Origin: Dehalococcoidia bacterium
Lineage (GTDB): Bacteria; Chloroflexota; Dehalococcoidia; SpSt-223
Assembly (NCBI GenBank): GCA_025054935.1
Contig: JANWZD010000003.1
Span: forward strand, 124,001 to 188,000
Length of the DNA stretch: 64,000 nucleotides
Reading direction: 5' to 3'
Below the pieces are notes generated by a model. The model saw only the letters and a program-made list of their open reading frames with translations, was not told where the DNA came from and did not search any database. Positions 52,023 to 59,950 of this stretch are shown piece after piece (within the stretch, counting starts at the first letter, position 1; every line of letters begins with the position of its first letter). The position numbers were made by a program, and so were the translations under genes.

Positions 52023-54403
52023 TGCGGCACCGTCACCTCGAGGACGACCAGCCGCCCCTCGCCCGCGGCCGTTGGCAGCCGCTCGCCGGTTGCTGGCCAG
52101 TACATTCCAACCTCGATGGCGTAGCGCCCGGGCGGCGCGGTCGGGTCCACCACGAAGCGGCGGGTGTCGCGAACGATCGTGCCCGGGCGCCACTGATGCG
52201 TCGGAAAGTCTCCGCGCAGCGGGTAGCCGTCATCTTGGCCCCAGAGCGGCGTGGCGTTCAGCGGATTGAGCTCACTTCCGCGGAGATGGGTGAAGACAAC
52301 CCAAGAACGATCGAGGCGGCGCAGCGGCTGCCAGTCGAGCGTCACCTCAAGCGTCTCTCCGGGGCGCACCTGATCGCCGGAGACGAGCGGTCGCCCGCCG
52401 GCAGTGACGCTGGCGCCGGCCAGGCGGAGCCAGTCGCCAAATTCACCGACCGTCTGGAGCCGGGCGGCTGCCGGCGGCTGAGGGGCTGGCTCGGTACGAT
52501 CGATCCGGAGCGTCGCAAGCCGCTGCCGCACCGCTGGCGTCTCGATCTCGAGCTGATACGTCCCTGACGGCGTATAGCGGTGGGCGACGAACTCGAATTG
52601 GCGGCGGAGAACGCTTCCGCTCGGGGCGCCCTCGTCATCGACAATCCACTCTTCCAGCGGGATGCCAGCCGTGTCGATCAGTCGAACCGCAAGCGGGCCG
52701 GCCGAGCGGTCTCCCGCGCGCCAGTAGAGCGCGATATGCCCGACATCGCCGGGCAGCAGCCGCCGTGCCGGCAGGTCATAGCCGAGGAGGCGACGGCCGC
52801 CCCCGAGGTCGCGGTCGAGCGGCACGGCAGGCGCGAGCCGCTCGACCGCGGGCGGCTCGCCGGCGCGGTCGAACAGCGCAAGCCGATTGTAGCCGTTTGG
52901 CTGCTCATACACCTTCGGCCGATTCGCCTCCAGCCAGCGGGCGATTTCGCCGCCCGGGTCTTGGAGGTGCGCTTCCGCTGCCACCAGCCAAATCCGACGG
53001 TGCTGTTCCGCAATCGGGCCGATGTCGCCTGCTGCGCTCGCCGCGGTCGCCGGCACCGTATACGGCAAACCGTACCAGCGGGGCGCATCCGGCATAGCCG
53101 GGAGATAGTAGTAGGTGAACAAGACCGCTCGGTCGCCCGAGACGAGCACCACGCCGTCCTCGGGGCGCGCATAGGCGCGCAGCGCGGCGATCATCGAGTC
53201 AAATTCGTCGCGATAGCGCCGCCCGTCGAGATAGTCGACGGTAAACCAGCCTGCGGCAAGCGCTGCGGCGAGGGTGACGGCGGCGCCCACCGGGCGCCAC
53301 AGTCGGCCGATCGCGGCCAGCGCGCCTGCGATCACAAGCGCCGCCGCCGGCGCCGCGAGCAGGAAATAGCGCACCTCGAGCCGCGGCGAGTAGAACAGCG
53401 CGCGCGGCTGCGTTGCCGAGAAGACGACCAGCGGGACAGTGAGCAGGATAAACAGCGGGAGCAGCCAGCCGACCCCCCAGCCGAGGCGCGAGCGACAGAG
53501 CAGCAGCGAAAGGAGGGCGCCAATGGCCAGTGCGCCAAGCGCAAGCGCGACGCCCGGCCAGTAGCGGTCGATGTCCACCGAGACGCCCGTCGTCAGGACA
53601 ACAGCGTACAGTTTGGCGAAGAGGGTCGGGTCGATCGGCTCCGCGGTTGACCAGGTGCGCATCCGCCCGCTGGCGAAGAGGAACCAGAGACCAAACAGTG
53701 CCGCAACGACGATCTGCGCGGTCGCCCACGCAACGGCAAAGCGCGCGCCGGCGCGGCGCGTGCGCTTGTCGAGCAGTCGGCGGAGCGCCACGACGCCAGC
53801 GAACAGGTTAATTGCGATCAAGACCGCCGCGCTCAGGTAGAGCGTCCAAAGGGCGAGGCTGGCGCTGACGACGAAACCGGCCCACCATCGCTCGCCGCGG
53901 GCGGCGCGGAGCGCGAAGAAGGAGGCGGCAAGCGTGAAGGCCGCTGCCGGGGCGTACATGCGCAGCTCTTGCGACCACCAGACCGGGAAGCGCGCCAGTG
54001 CCAGCAGCAGGGCCGCGATCAGCCCAACGCGCCAGCCGCCGAGAAGCCGGCCGACGGGAATGGCGAGCGCCACCGTCAGCGTGCCGGTCCAGACATCCAC
54101 CAGCCGGCCCGCGAAGGCGCTCTCCCCCGCCAGCCGCACCTGCGCCCAGAGGAGCCAGAAGAAGACCGGGGGATGGACATCGGCTGCTGTCCAGAGGGTG
54201 GTGTCGAGCAGGCTCTGGCGGACCGCCCAGAATGCCAGCCCTTCGTCCCACCAGATGTTCTGCTCGCCGAGGCGGACGAGCCGCAGGCCAAAAGCAGCAA
54301 GCAGGATGAGGAGCGGAACAGCAAGACGCGGCCACGGTCGCGGTCGCGGGCCGGCCGCGGAAAGCTCCACTGCCGGTCGCGGAACCGTCCTCAGGGCGCT
54401 CAC
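52019..54403 (-). CDS. GT39/GT83-like (ArnT/PMT-type) membrane glycosyltransferase, operon leader (794 aa)
   Basis: The first loop has GEQNIWWDEGLAFWAV, the DE acidic motif of the ArnT/PMT superfamily, followed by TAADVHPPVFFWLLW and QELRMYAP. About eleven hydrophobic segments, a soluble region, then two exported beta-sandwich modules (GHIALYWRAGDRSAGPLAVR; DRSWVVFTHLRGSELNPLNA). The GTG at 54403 starts 8 nt after a TAGAAT box, suggesting a leaderless message. First of seven coupled genes reading down to 40547. Confidence 0.78.
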   Translation of the reverse strand: MSALRTVPRPAVELSAAGPRPRPWPRLAVPLLILLAAFGLRLVRLGEQNIWWDEGLAFWAVRQSLLDTTLWTAADVHPPVFFWLLWAQVRLAGESAFAGRLVDVWTGTLTVALAIPVGRLLGGWRVGLIAALLLALARFPVWWSQELRMYAPAAAFTLAASFFALRAARGERWWAGFVVSASLALWTLYLSAAVLIAINLFAGVVALRRLLDKRTRRAGARFAVAWATAQIVVAALFGLWFLFASGRMRTWSTAEPIDPTLFAKLYAVVLTTGVSVDIDRYWPGVALALGALAIGALLSLLLCRSRLGWGVGWLLPLFILLTVPLVVFSATQPRALFYSPRLEVRYFLLAAPAAALVIAGALAAIGRLWRPVGAAVTLAAALAAGWFTVDYLDGRRYRDEFDSMIAALRAYARPEDGVVLVSGDRAVLFTYYYLPAMPDAPRWYGLPYTVPATAASAAGDIGPIAEQHRRIWLVAAEAHLQDPGGEIARWLEANRPKVYEQPNGYNRLALFDRAGEPPAVERLAPAVPLDRDLGGGRRLLGYDLPARRLLPGDVGHIALYWRAGDRSAGPLAVRLIDTAGIPLEEWIVDDEGAPSGSVLRRQFEFVAHRYTPSGTYQLEIETPAVRQRLATLRIDRTEPAPQPPAAARLQTVGEFGDWLRLAGASVTAGGRPLVSGDQVRPGETLEVTLDWQPLRRLDRSWVVFTHLRGSELNPLNATPLWGQDDGYPLRGDFPTHQWRPGTIVRDTRRFVVDPTAPPGRYAIEVGMYWPATGERLPTAAGEGRLVVLEVTVPQ

Positions 54404-54411
54404 GAGGCGCG

Positions 54412-54417
54412 ATTCTA
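54412..54417 (-). promoter_or_regulatory. -10 element of the glycosyltransferase operon
   Basis: Minus-strand TAGAAT lies 8 nt before the GTG at 54403, so transcription would start at or next to the first codon. No convincing -35 was found. Confidence 0.4.
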
Positions 54418-54485
54418 GCAAACAGGCGACGGCTTTCCCTCGAGCAGCAGCGCCTGGTACGCTCCCTCCGAAGGAGTGCTGCTCG

Positions 54486-55124
54486 ATGGCTGACACCTCT
54501 CTCGCACTCAATCAGCATCGCCGAGACACGCTCGACCGCTATCGCGGCGCGTTTCTGGGGCTCGCCCTCGCTGATGGGATAGCCGCTCGCGGGATCCTCG
54601 AACGCTGCGAAATGCTCCTCGCTCAGGAAGATGAGGCCGACCCGGACGGTTTCGAGGAGGGGGATGCTGCCGTAGCCGGCGCTCTCGCCGCGCTCTGGCA
54701 GGGAGGAGATGAAGCGTTGGCCGCCGAGTGGGTGGGACGGACGGCGAAGAAGGCGACAGCGCGGCAGGCGGCAGCAGTGATGGCGCGCATTCTCGCGGGC
54801 ACATCTCGCGACGCGCTGCCGCCGCTTGGCGTGGCGACGGAGGCGCTCCGCGCAGCGGCGACGTTTGCAGAGGGACTGCGCTTTGTCGGTCCCCCCGAGC
54901 GGGCGCGTTACGGCATCCTCGCGGGCGCATTCTTCGGCGAAAGCGGCCTCGACGAAAGGGACGTAAGCCGGCTTCCGCTTCGCGCTGTCGCCCGCGCCGT
55001 TGCGGGGGCGATCGTCGAGCGCCTCTGGTTCCCTGCGCCGGCGGATGCGCCGATGATTGCCTGCGAGCATTGCCGAGCGCTGCTCGAGGGCGGGGGGACT
55101 GCGCCCGGGGCGTCCGAAGGATGA
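54486..55124 (+). CDS. ADP-ribosylglycohydrolase-like protein, probably degenerate
   Basis: A 212-aa helical protein. RYRGAFLGLALADGIA near the start and GILAGAFFGESG further on mirror the RxRGALLGLAVGDALG and AGAYYG motifs of the ADP-ribosylglycohydrolase (DraG) fold. The Asp/Thr metal-binding cluster expected after the first motif (S/TDDT) is absent: the matching region reads EEGDAAVAGAL. Catalysis is therefore doubtful. ATG 54486 follows CGAAGGAGTG. The gene is divergent from the glycosyltransferase operon, with 82 bp between starts. Assignment is by motif only. Confidence 0.5.
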   Translation: MADTSLALNQHRRDTLDRYRGAFLGLALADGIAARGILERCEMLLAQEDEADPDGFEEGDAAVAGALAALWQGGDEALAAEWVGRTAKKATARQAAAVMARILAGTSRDALPPLGVATEALRAAATFAEGLRFVGPPERARYGILAGAFFGESGLDERDVSRLPLRAVARAVAGAIVERLWFPAPADAPMIACEHCRALLEGGGTAPGASEG

Positions 55125-55265
55125 GGTCTCGCTTCCCCGGCCAGTGCTCACTCGACAAGTGAGGCGGCTCTCGACGATCCTAGGCAGTGACAGCCGGGCG
55201 GCATCCCTTCTCAGGGAGCGCTGCAAGCCGGCGGCGAGAATGTGCAGCGGGAGAGACGAGGCAAG

Positions 55266-56021
55266 ATGACAAAGCGGTTCGACGGCAAAGTGATCCTGGT
55301 GACTGGTGGCGGCTCCGGGATTGGCGAGGCGTGCGTCAAGCAGTTCGCGGCAGAAGGCGGCAACGTCGTGGTTGCCGACATCGATCTTGCGGGGGCTGAG
55401 CGGGTTGTTGGCGAGGTGGTGAATGCGGGGGGAACGGCGCGTCCCGTCAAGGTTGATGTAGCCGACCCGGCCTCGGTTGAGGCAATGGTGCGCTTTACGG
55501 TGGAGACGTTTGGTCGGCTCGACGTGGCGGTGAACAATGCGGGCATCGGCGGCGAGGCGAACCCCGTCGGGTCGTACTCGATCGAAGGGTGGAAGCAGGT
55601 CATCGACGTCAACCTGAACGGCGTCTTCTACGGCATGCGCTACGAAATTCCGGCGATGCTGGCGAATGGCGGCGGCGTGATCGTCAACATGGCCTCTATT
55701 CTCGGCACAGTCACCTTTGCGAACGCCCCGGCCTATGTTGCTGCCAAGCATGCGGTCATCGGCCTGACCAAGTCAGCGGCCGTTGAGTATGCCACGGCGG
55801 GCATTCGGGCCGTCAGCGTCGGTCCTGCCTTTATTGTCACGCCGCTGCTGACCCGGCATCTGAACGAAGAGGCGATGCAGGCGATCACGCAGCTGCATCC
55901 GGTGAAGCGGATGGGCGCGCCGAAGGAGGTGGCGGCGTTGGTCTGTTTCCTCGCTTCGGATGAGGCGTCGTTCATCACCGGGAGCTACCACCTCGTCGAC
56001 GGCGGCTACACTGCGCTCTAA
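55266..56021 (+). CDS. SDR-family NAD(P)-dependent oxidoreductase
   Basis: A 251-aa classical short-chain dehydrogenase: cofactor motif VTGGGSGIG, NNAG, catalytic Ser in NMASILGT and the YVAAK Tyr/Lys pair, ending ITGSYHLVDGGYTAL. An Asp after the second strand (VADID) favours NAD(H). Substrate unknown. ATG 55266 gives the usual family start; an in-frame GTG at 55242 is a weaker choice. It is 141 bp after the ADP-ribosylglycohydrolase-like gene and convergent with moaC. Confidence 0.9.
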   Translation: MTKRFDGKVILVTGGGSGIGEACVKQFAAEGGNVVVADIDLAGAERVVGEVVNAGGTARPVKVDVADPASVEAMVRFTVETFGRLDVAVNNAGIGGEANPVGSYSIEGWKQVIDVNLNGVFYGMRYEIPAMLANGGGVIVNMASILGTVTFANAPAYVAAKHAVIGLTKSAAVEYATAGIRAVSVGPAFIVTPLLTRHLNEEAMQAITQLHPVKRMGAPKEVAALVCFLASDEASFITGSYHLVDGGYTAL

Positions 56022-56136
56022 GCTGCCGCAGGCAGGGGCGGCCGCGGCGCCCCGTGCGCGCGCTGGTACGCTGCCGAGGGCAGCGGCAGGCGGAGAAGGG
56101 GGAGAGCGCTCCGCTTGGTGCCGCTGGGGGGGAGGT

Positions 56137-56640
56137 TCACTCGCTGGAGGGGTGAGGAGAACGCCCACGCGCTTCAAGGTCGATCGTGCCGCTCCGCCCG
56201 CCGCTTTTGTGAACGAGCCGGACGGCCTCGATGCGCATGCTGCGGTCAACCGACTTCAGCATGTCGTAGATCGTGAGCGCCGCTACCGTCACCGCGGTCA
56301 GGGCTTCCATCTCCACCCCGGTGCGGCCGCGCAGCGTGACGGTCGCCTCGATCTCGATAGCGTCCTCGCCGAGCTCGAACGACAGGTCAACCGCGGAAAG
56401 CGGGAGCGGATGGCAGAGGGGAATGAGATCGGGGGTCCGCTTTGCCCCCATGATCCCCGCAATCTGCGCGACCGCGAGCACATCGCCTTTGCTTGCCCGT
56501 CCCTCGCGGACGAGGGCGGCGGTCTCTGGCCGCATCGTCACGCGGCCGCGCGCGATCGCGACCCGCAGCGTCTCTTCCTTGGCAGACACGTCGACCATGC
56601 GGGCGCGGCCGCGTTCATCGAAATGCGTCAGGTCGCTCAT
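56137..56640 (-). CDS. moaC: Cyclic pyranopterin monophosphate synthase
   Basis: A 167-aa MoaC, which with MoaA makes cyclic pyranopterin monophosphate, the first intermediate of molybdenum cofactor. Motifs: [55 protein letters not shown] and VDRSM. ATG overlaps the rdgB stop by 4 bp. No other moa, moe or mob gene is in the window, so the rest of the pathway lies elsewhere. Confidence 0.94.
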   Translation of the reverse strand: MSDLTHFDERGRARMVDVSAKEETLRVAIARGRVTMRPETAALVREGRASKGDVLAVAQIAGIMGAKRTPDLIPLCHPLPLSAVDLSFELGEDAIEIEATVTLRGRTGVEMEALTAVTVAALTIYDMLKSVDRSMRIEAVRLVHKSGGRSGTIDLEARGRSPHPSSE

Positions 56641-57245
56641 ACGCCCACTTTCGCCCGCTCGCTCAGCCACGCGCGCGCCGCCGCGATCGCTTGGCCGCGG
56701 TGGGAGAGGCGCTGCTTCTCCTCAAGGGTGAGTTCGGCCATCGTCCGCGTCTCGCCGCGCGGCTGGAAGATGGGGTCGTAGCCGAACCCGCCCGTTCCTC
56801 GCGGCATCGTTGTGATTATCCCCTCGCAGACGCCGCGAAAGGTGACGACGGAACCAGTGGGGTCGGCAATGGCAATGAGGGCGACAAATCGCGCCGAGCG
56901 GCGCTCTGGCGGGAGATCTGCCAGCTGTTCGAGAAGGAGGCGAACGCGGCCAGCGTCATCGAGCCCCGGGCCGCCAAACCGCGCGGACTCTACCCCCGGC
57001 GCGCCGCCCAAGGCGTCGACCTCAAGCCCCGAGTCGTCGGCGAGGGCGAGGCATTCGCCCATCGCGGCGTATGCAGTCGCTTTCAGGATGGCATTCTCTT
57101 CGAAGGTGGTGCCGATCTCCTCAACCGAGGCGCGGATGCCGAGGTCGGCCGGGGTTACAAGCCGGTAGGGCAGGTCCGCGAGCGCTTGGCGAAGCTCGCG
57201 CAGCTTGCCGGGGTTCGTGGAGGCGATCAGCAGCAGCTCCGTCAT
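56637..57245 (-). CDS. rdgB: XTP/dITP pyrophosphatase (RdgB/HAM1 family)
   Basis: A 202-aa house-cleaning enzyme that hydrolyses non-canonical purine triphosphates (dITP, XTP) to monophosphates. Signature elements: [52 protein letters not shown] and LSHRGQA. ATG 57245 gives the normal N-terminus. moaC is coupled downstream. The gene is divergent from an SDR gene only 37 bp away, and the two share an AGTATAGT element. Confidence 0.95.
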   Translation of the reverse strand: MTELLLIASTNPGKLRELRQALADLPYRLVTPADLGIRASVEEIGTTFEENAILKATAYAAMGECLALADDSGLEVDALGGAPGVESARFGGPGLDDAGRVRLLLEQLADLPPERRSARFVALIAIADPTGSVVTFRGVCEGIITTMPRGTGGFGYDPIFQPRGETRTMAELTLEEKQRLSHRGQAIAAARAWLSERAKVGV

Positions 57246-57250
57246 GGAAC

Positions 57251-57258
57251 AGTATAGT
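57251..57258. promoter_or_regulatory. Symmetric, probably bidirectional -10 element
   Basis: AGTATAGT reads TATAGT on the plus strand and TATACT on the minus strand, between the divergent rdgB (start 57245) and SDR (start 57283) genes. The spacing suits an SDR leader of about 18 nt and a near-leaderless rdgB. Both -35 regions are poor. Confidence 0.45.
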
Positions 57259-57282
57259 AGCACCGCTCGAAGGAGGAGAGGG

Positions 57283-58020
57283 ATGCTGCTTGAAGGCAAG
57301 GTCGCGCTTGTGACGGGCGGGGTCAGCGGAATTGGCCGCGCGGTGGCCCTCCGGTTTGCTGCGGAAGGAGCGGCCGGGGTCGCCGTTAACTACTCGCGGT
57401 CAGAGCAGGAGGCGGCCGACACGGTTGCCATGCTGGGAGAGCGGGGCATCGCCATCCGCGCCGATGTCGCCGACTCGGCGCAGGTCCGGCGGATGGTCGA
57501 TGCGGTGGTCGCGCGTTTCGGCCGGATCGACATCCTCGTCAACAACGCAGCGACAACGCGCTACTGCAGTTTCGACGAGGTGGATGAGGCGCTGTGGACG
57601 CGGGTGCTGGCGGTCAACTTGAATGGGCCGTTCTTTTGCATCAAGGCGGTTGTCCCCTACATGCGGGCACAGGGCAAGGGGGTCATCGTCAATGTCTCGT
57701 CGGTCGGCGGCATCGCGCCGGTCGGCAGTTCTGCGGCCTATTCTGTCTCCAAAGCAGGGCTGAACCATCTCACCCGCGTCGCCGCGAAAGCGCTGGGGCC
57801 GGTCATCCGCGTCAATGGGGTTGCCCCCGGGCTCGTCTTCACGCGCTGGAATGCTGACCGCCCGCGCGAGGCCCAAGAAGCGCAGATCCAAGAAGCGCCC
57901 CTCAAAATGGGCGGCCAGCCGGAGGATATCGCCAATGCGGTGCTGTTCTTCGCCTCCGATCAGTCGCGCTTCATCACCGGCCAGACGCTCATCGTTGACG
58001 GCGGGCGGTTCATGCAGTGA
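57283..58020 (+). CDS. SDR-family oxidoreductase, FabG-like
   Basis: A 245-aa short-chain dehydrogenase: VTGGVSGIGRAVALRFA cofactor motif, NNAA, catalytic Ser in VNVSSVGG and YSVSK (Tyr/Lys), with the closing ITGQTLIVDGG. The loop VNYSRSE, with Ser/Arg after strand 2, suggests NADP(H). Substrate unknown; FabG-like reductases and secondary alcohol dehydrogenases are both possible. ATG 57283 follows GAAGGAGGAGAGGG. It is convergent with the NYN gene. Confidence 0.9.
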   Translation: MLLEGKVALVTGGVSGIGRAVALRFAAEGAAGVAVNYSRSEQEAADTVAMLGERGIAIRADVADSAQVRRMVDAVVARFGRIDILVNNAATTRYCSFDEVDEALWTRVLAVNLNGPFFCIKAVVPYMRAQGKGVIVNVSSVGGIAPVGSSAAYSVSKAGLNHLTRVAAKALGPVIRVNGVAPGLVFTRWNADRPREAQEAQIQEAPLKMGGQPEDIANAVLFFASDQSRFITGQTLIVDGGRFMQ

Positions 58021-58056
58021 ACCGCCCCCACGCTGAATGCGGCGGAAGCGGCGCTG

Positions 58057-59859
58057 CTACCGCCGTCGCCTCCCGGAGCGGCGCGCGGGAGACGGCGCGG
58101 CCGCAGGCGCAGTCTCGATCAGCTCGGTGATCTCCGCGCTGTCGGGGTCGGTGCGCGGCGGCGCTTCGAGGCTGGCCGGAAGCGGCTCGGGGGTGAGGTC
58201 GTTAGTGTCGGGGTCGCTGCCGGGCGGGGCTTCGGCGCTCGCGGGCGGGGCGTTCGGGGTCAGGTCTGCCGTGTCAGGGTCGGTTGCCGGCGGCGTTTCC
58301 GCCGGGGGAACGCGTTCGGCGCGGCGACGCCGCGAGCGCGGTTTCGCTGCCGCGGCAGCCTGTTCGGCGGCTTCGCGAAACGCTTCCGGGGCGCCTTCTG
58401 CCTCGAACAAAATCGTGAGCGGGTCCGGTGCCGGACGCGGCTCGGCCGCTTCGATCGGCAGCGGGGCGCCGGTCTCGGCGTCGCCCATTTCGGAGCGGCG
58501 TCGGCGGTCACGCCCGTACTGCTCTTCGAGATCGGCGGCGATCATCGCAACCCCAGGGTCGACCCCGCCGCTCTCCTCAGCGAGATGGGCAAGCGCTGCT
58601 TCAGCGGCAGTGGGCTCTTCTTCCGCGTGAACGATCACGCGGCCGAGGAGAGACTCGAGCGGCGGACGCACCACTTCAATCTCCTCCTCGCTCGGCTCGC
58701 TCACGACCCCGGCTGTCTCTTCCGGCTCGGTAGCGCGCGAGCTGGTTGCCGCGGCACGGATGGGACCGATAGGCGGTTCCTCTCGTCGGACCCCCTCGAG
58801 GATCGGCGGCGATGGCTCGACGAGCGGCTCTGCTTCAGGCGCTGGCGGTCGCCGCGGGGTGCTGGAAGAAGGCAGAGGACGCGGTCGAGGTTGAACAGCT
58901 TCCTCGGGCTGACGGCGCGACTCGAGCTGAGCAAGCACTTCCGGCCGACGGAAGGGAAGACGGCGTCCGGGTTGGGGCGCGCTCGCGGCGGCGGGCTCGC
59001 TCCGCTGGGGGAGGGGCAGAGGAGCGAGGGTGCCGGCGCTCGCTTCATCAACGATCCCCGCTTCGTTGATCGCCTCGGCGAGGTCCATCTGTGGTGCGAC
59101 GGCGTCCGGGGCGCTCTCCTCGGTGCGGGGTGTCTCGCTCCGGCTGCCGCGTCGCCGTCGCCGCCGCCGTTTCGACGAACTCGGCGCCGGCGCCTCGGCA
59201 GAAGAAGGCTCGGTCACCGGGGCGGCGGCGACGGGCGGCACGACCGCCGGGGGAACGCCGGCGTCTTCCATCGCGTCGCTCGCGGCGCCGGGCGCAGTCG
59301 GCTGCGGACGATACGCCGGCTGAAGCGCGCCGGAGAGCGGCGTCTGGCCTGCAGGCATGGGAACGCCCCGGCGGCGTGGGCCGCCGACAAGCTCGCGGTA
59401 GGTGACCAAGCGGTCGGCCGATTGGGCCAGCTGGGCGGCGGTGTAATCGCTCCCGACGACCACGACATGGGCACCGCGCAGCCGCGCCATTCGCACGAGG
59501 GGCATCAGGTCCTTATCGGAGGAGACGACAACAAGCACATCAGGCCGGAGCAGATGCAGCAGATCAACCCCATCAGCGACGAGCGCGGTATCGGCGACGC
59601 TCTTTCCGCTTCCCTGTTGGCCGAGAGCGGGCTGGAACACCGGCGCGAAGGCCGGCTCAACTCCCGTCCGATACACCATCATGCGCACGTTCGGGTCATC
59701 CCACGAACCGTAAGCGCGGGCGGCAACCACGGTGCCGAGGGTCTGCGCATAGGCGACAACGGGGCTCAGGTCGGCAATCGTCTGGAGGTCGCGTCGAACA
59801 CAGATCTCGAAGTTGTCGTAGTCAATGAGGAGAACAACTCGACCGTTCTGAGAAACCAC
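58057..59859 (-). CDS. NYN-domain (PIN-like) protein with long disordered repeat-bearing tail
   Basis: A 600-aa protein. Residues about 5-160 form an NYN/LabA-type nuclease-like domain: LLIDYDNFEI, KSVADTALVADGVDLL and VVVSSDKDLMPLV keep the acidic residues that bind metal. The remaining 440 residues are Pro/Ala/Glu-rich with basic islands (KRRRRRRRGSR, KPRSRRRRAER) and end in 2.6 copies of a 22-residue repeat and RRSGRRRR. It could be a ribonuclease or RNA-binding factor with flexible RNA-contacting patches. GTG start 59859 after GACGAGGAAAAGC, divergent from the M20D-like gene. Confidence 0.8.
   Translation of the reverse strand: MVSQNGRVVLLIDYDNFEICVRRDLQTIADLSPVVAYAQTLGTVVAARAYGSWDDPNVRMMVYRTGVEPAFAPVFQPALGQQGSGKSVADTALVADGVDLLHLLRPDVLVVVSSDKDLMPLVRMARLRGAHVVVVGSDYTAAQLAQSADRLVTYRELVGGPRRRGVPMPAGQTPLSGALQPAYRPQPTAPGAASDAMEDAGVPPAVVPPVAAAPVTEPSSAEAPAPSSSKRRRRRRRGSRSETPRTEESAPDAVAPQMDLAEAINEAGIVDEASAGTLAPLPLPQRSEPAAASAPQPGRRLPFRRPEVLAQLESRRQPEEAVQPRPRPLPSSSTPRRPPAPEAEPLVEPSPPILEGVRREEPPIGPIRAAATSSRATEPEETAGVVSEPSEEEIEVVRPPLESLLGRVIVHAEEEPTAAEAALAHLAEESGGVDPGVAMIAADLEEQYGRDRRRRSEMGDAETGAPLPIEAAEPRPAPDPLTILFEAEGAPEAFREAAEQAAAAAKPRSRRRRAERVPPAETPPATDPDTADLTPNAPPASAEAPPGSDPDTNDLTPEPLPASLEAPPRTDPDSAEITELIETAPAAAPSPARRSGRRRR
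58123..58293 (-). repeat. 66-bp in-frame tandem repeat in the NYN gene
   Basis: About 2.6 copies of a 22-residue unit of the form PPxTDPDTxDLTPxxPPASxEA near the C-terminus. Copies have diverged in sequence but keep phase, so length changes by whole units would stay in frame. Confidence 0.75.
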
Positions 59860-59914
59860 GCTTTTCCTCGTCAGTCATCTGGAACGATCCAGGTGACGAT
59901 GTCTCATCGCTCGA

Positions 59915-59944
59915 ATTATAGTCCGCTGCTCGATTCAGTATGAT
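59915..59944. promoter_or_regulatory. Overlapping divergent promoters of the NYN and M20D-like genes
   Basis: Minus strand: perfect TATAAT (59920-59915), giving the NYN gene a leader of about 50 nt. Plus strand: TTATAG (59916-59921), 17 bp, TATGAT (59939-59944), with the ATG at 59951 only 6 nt later, so the M20D-like message is probably leaderless. The plus -35 and the minus -10 occupy the same bases. Confidence 0.55.
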
Positions 59945-59950
59945 CAACAG

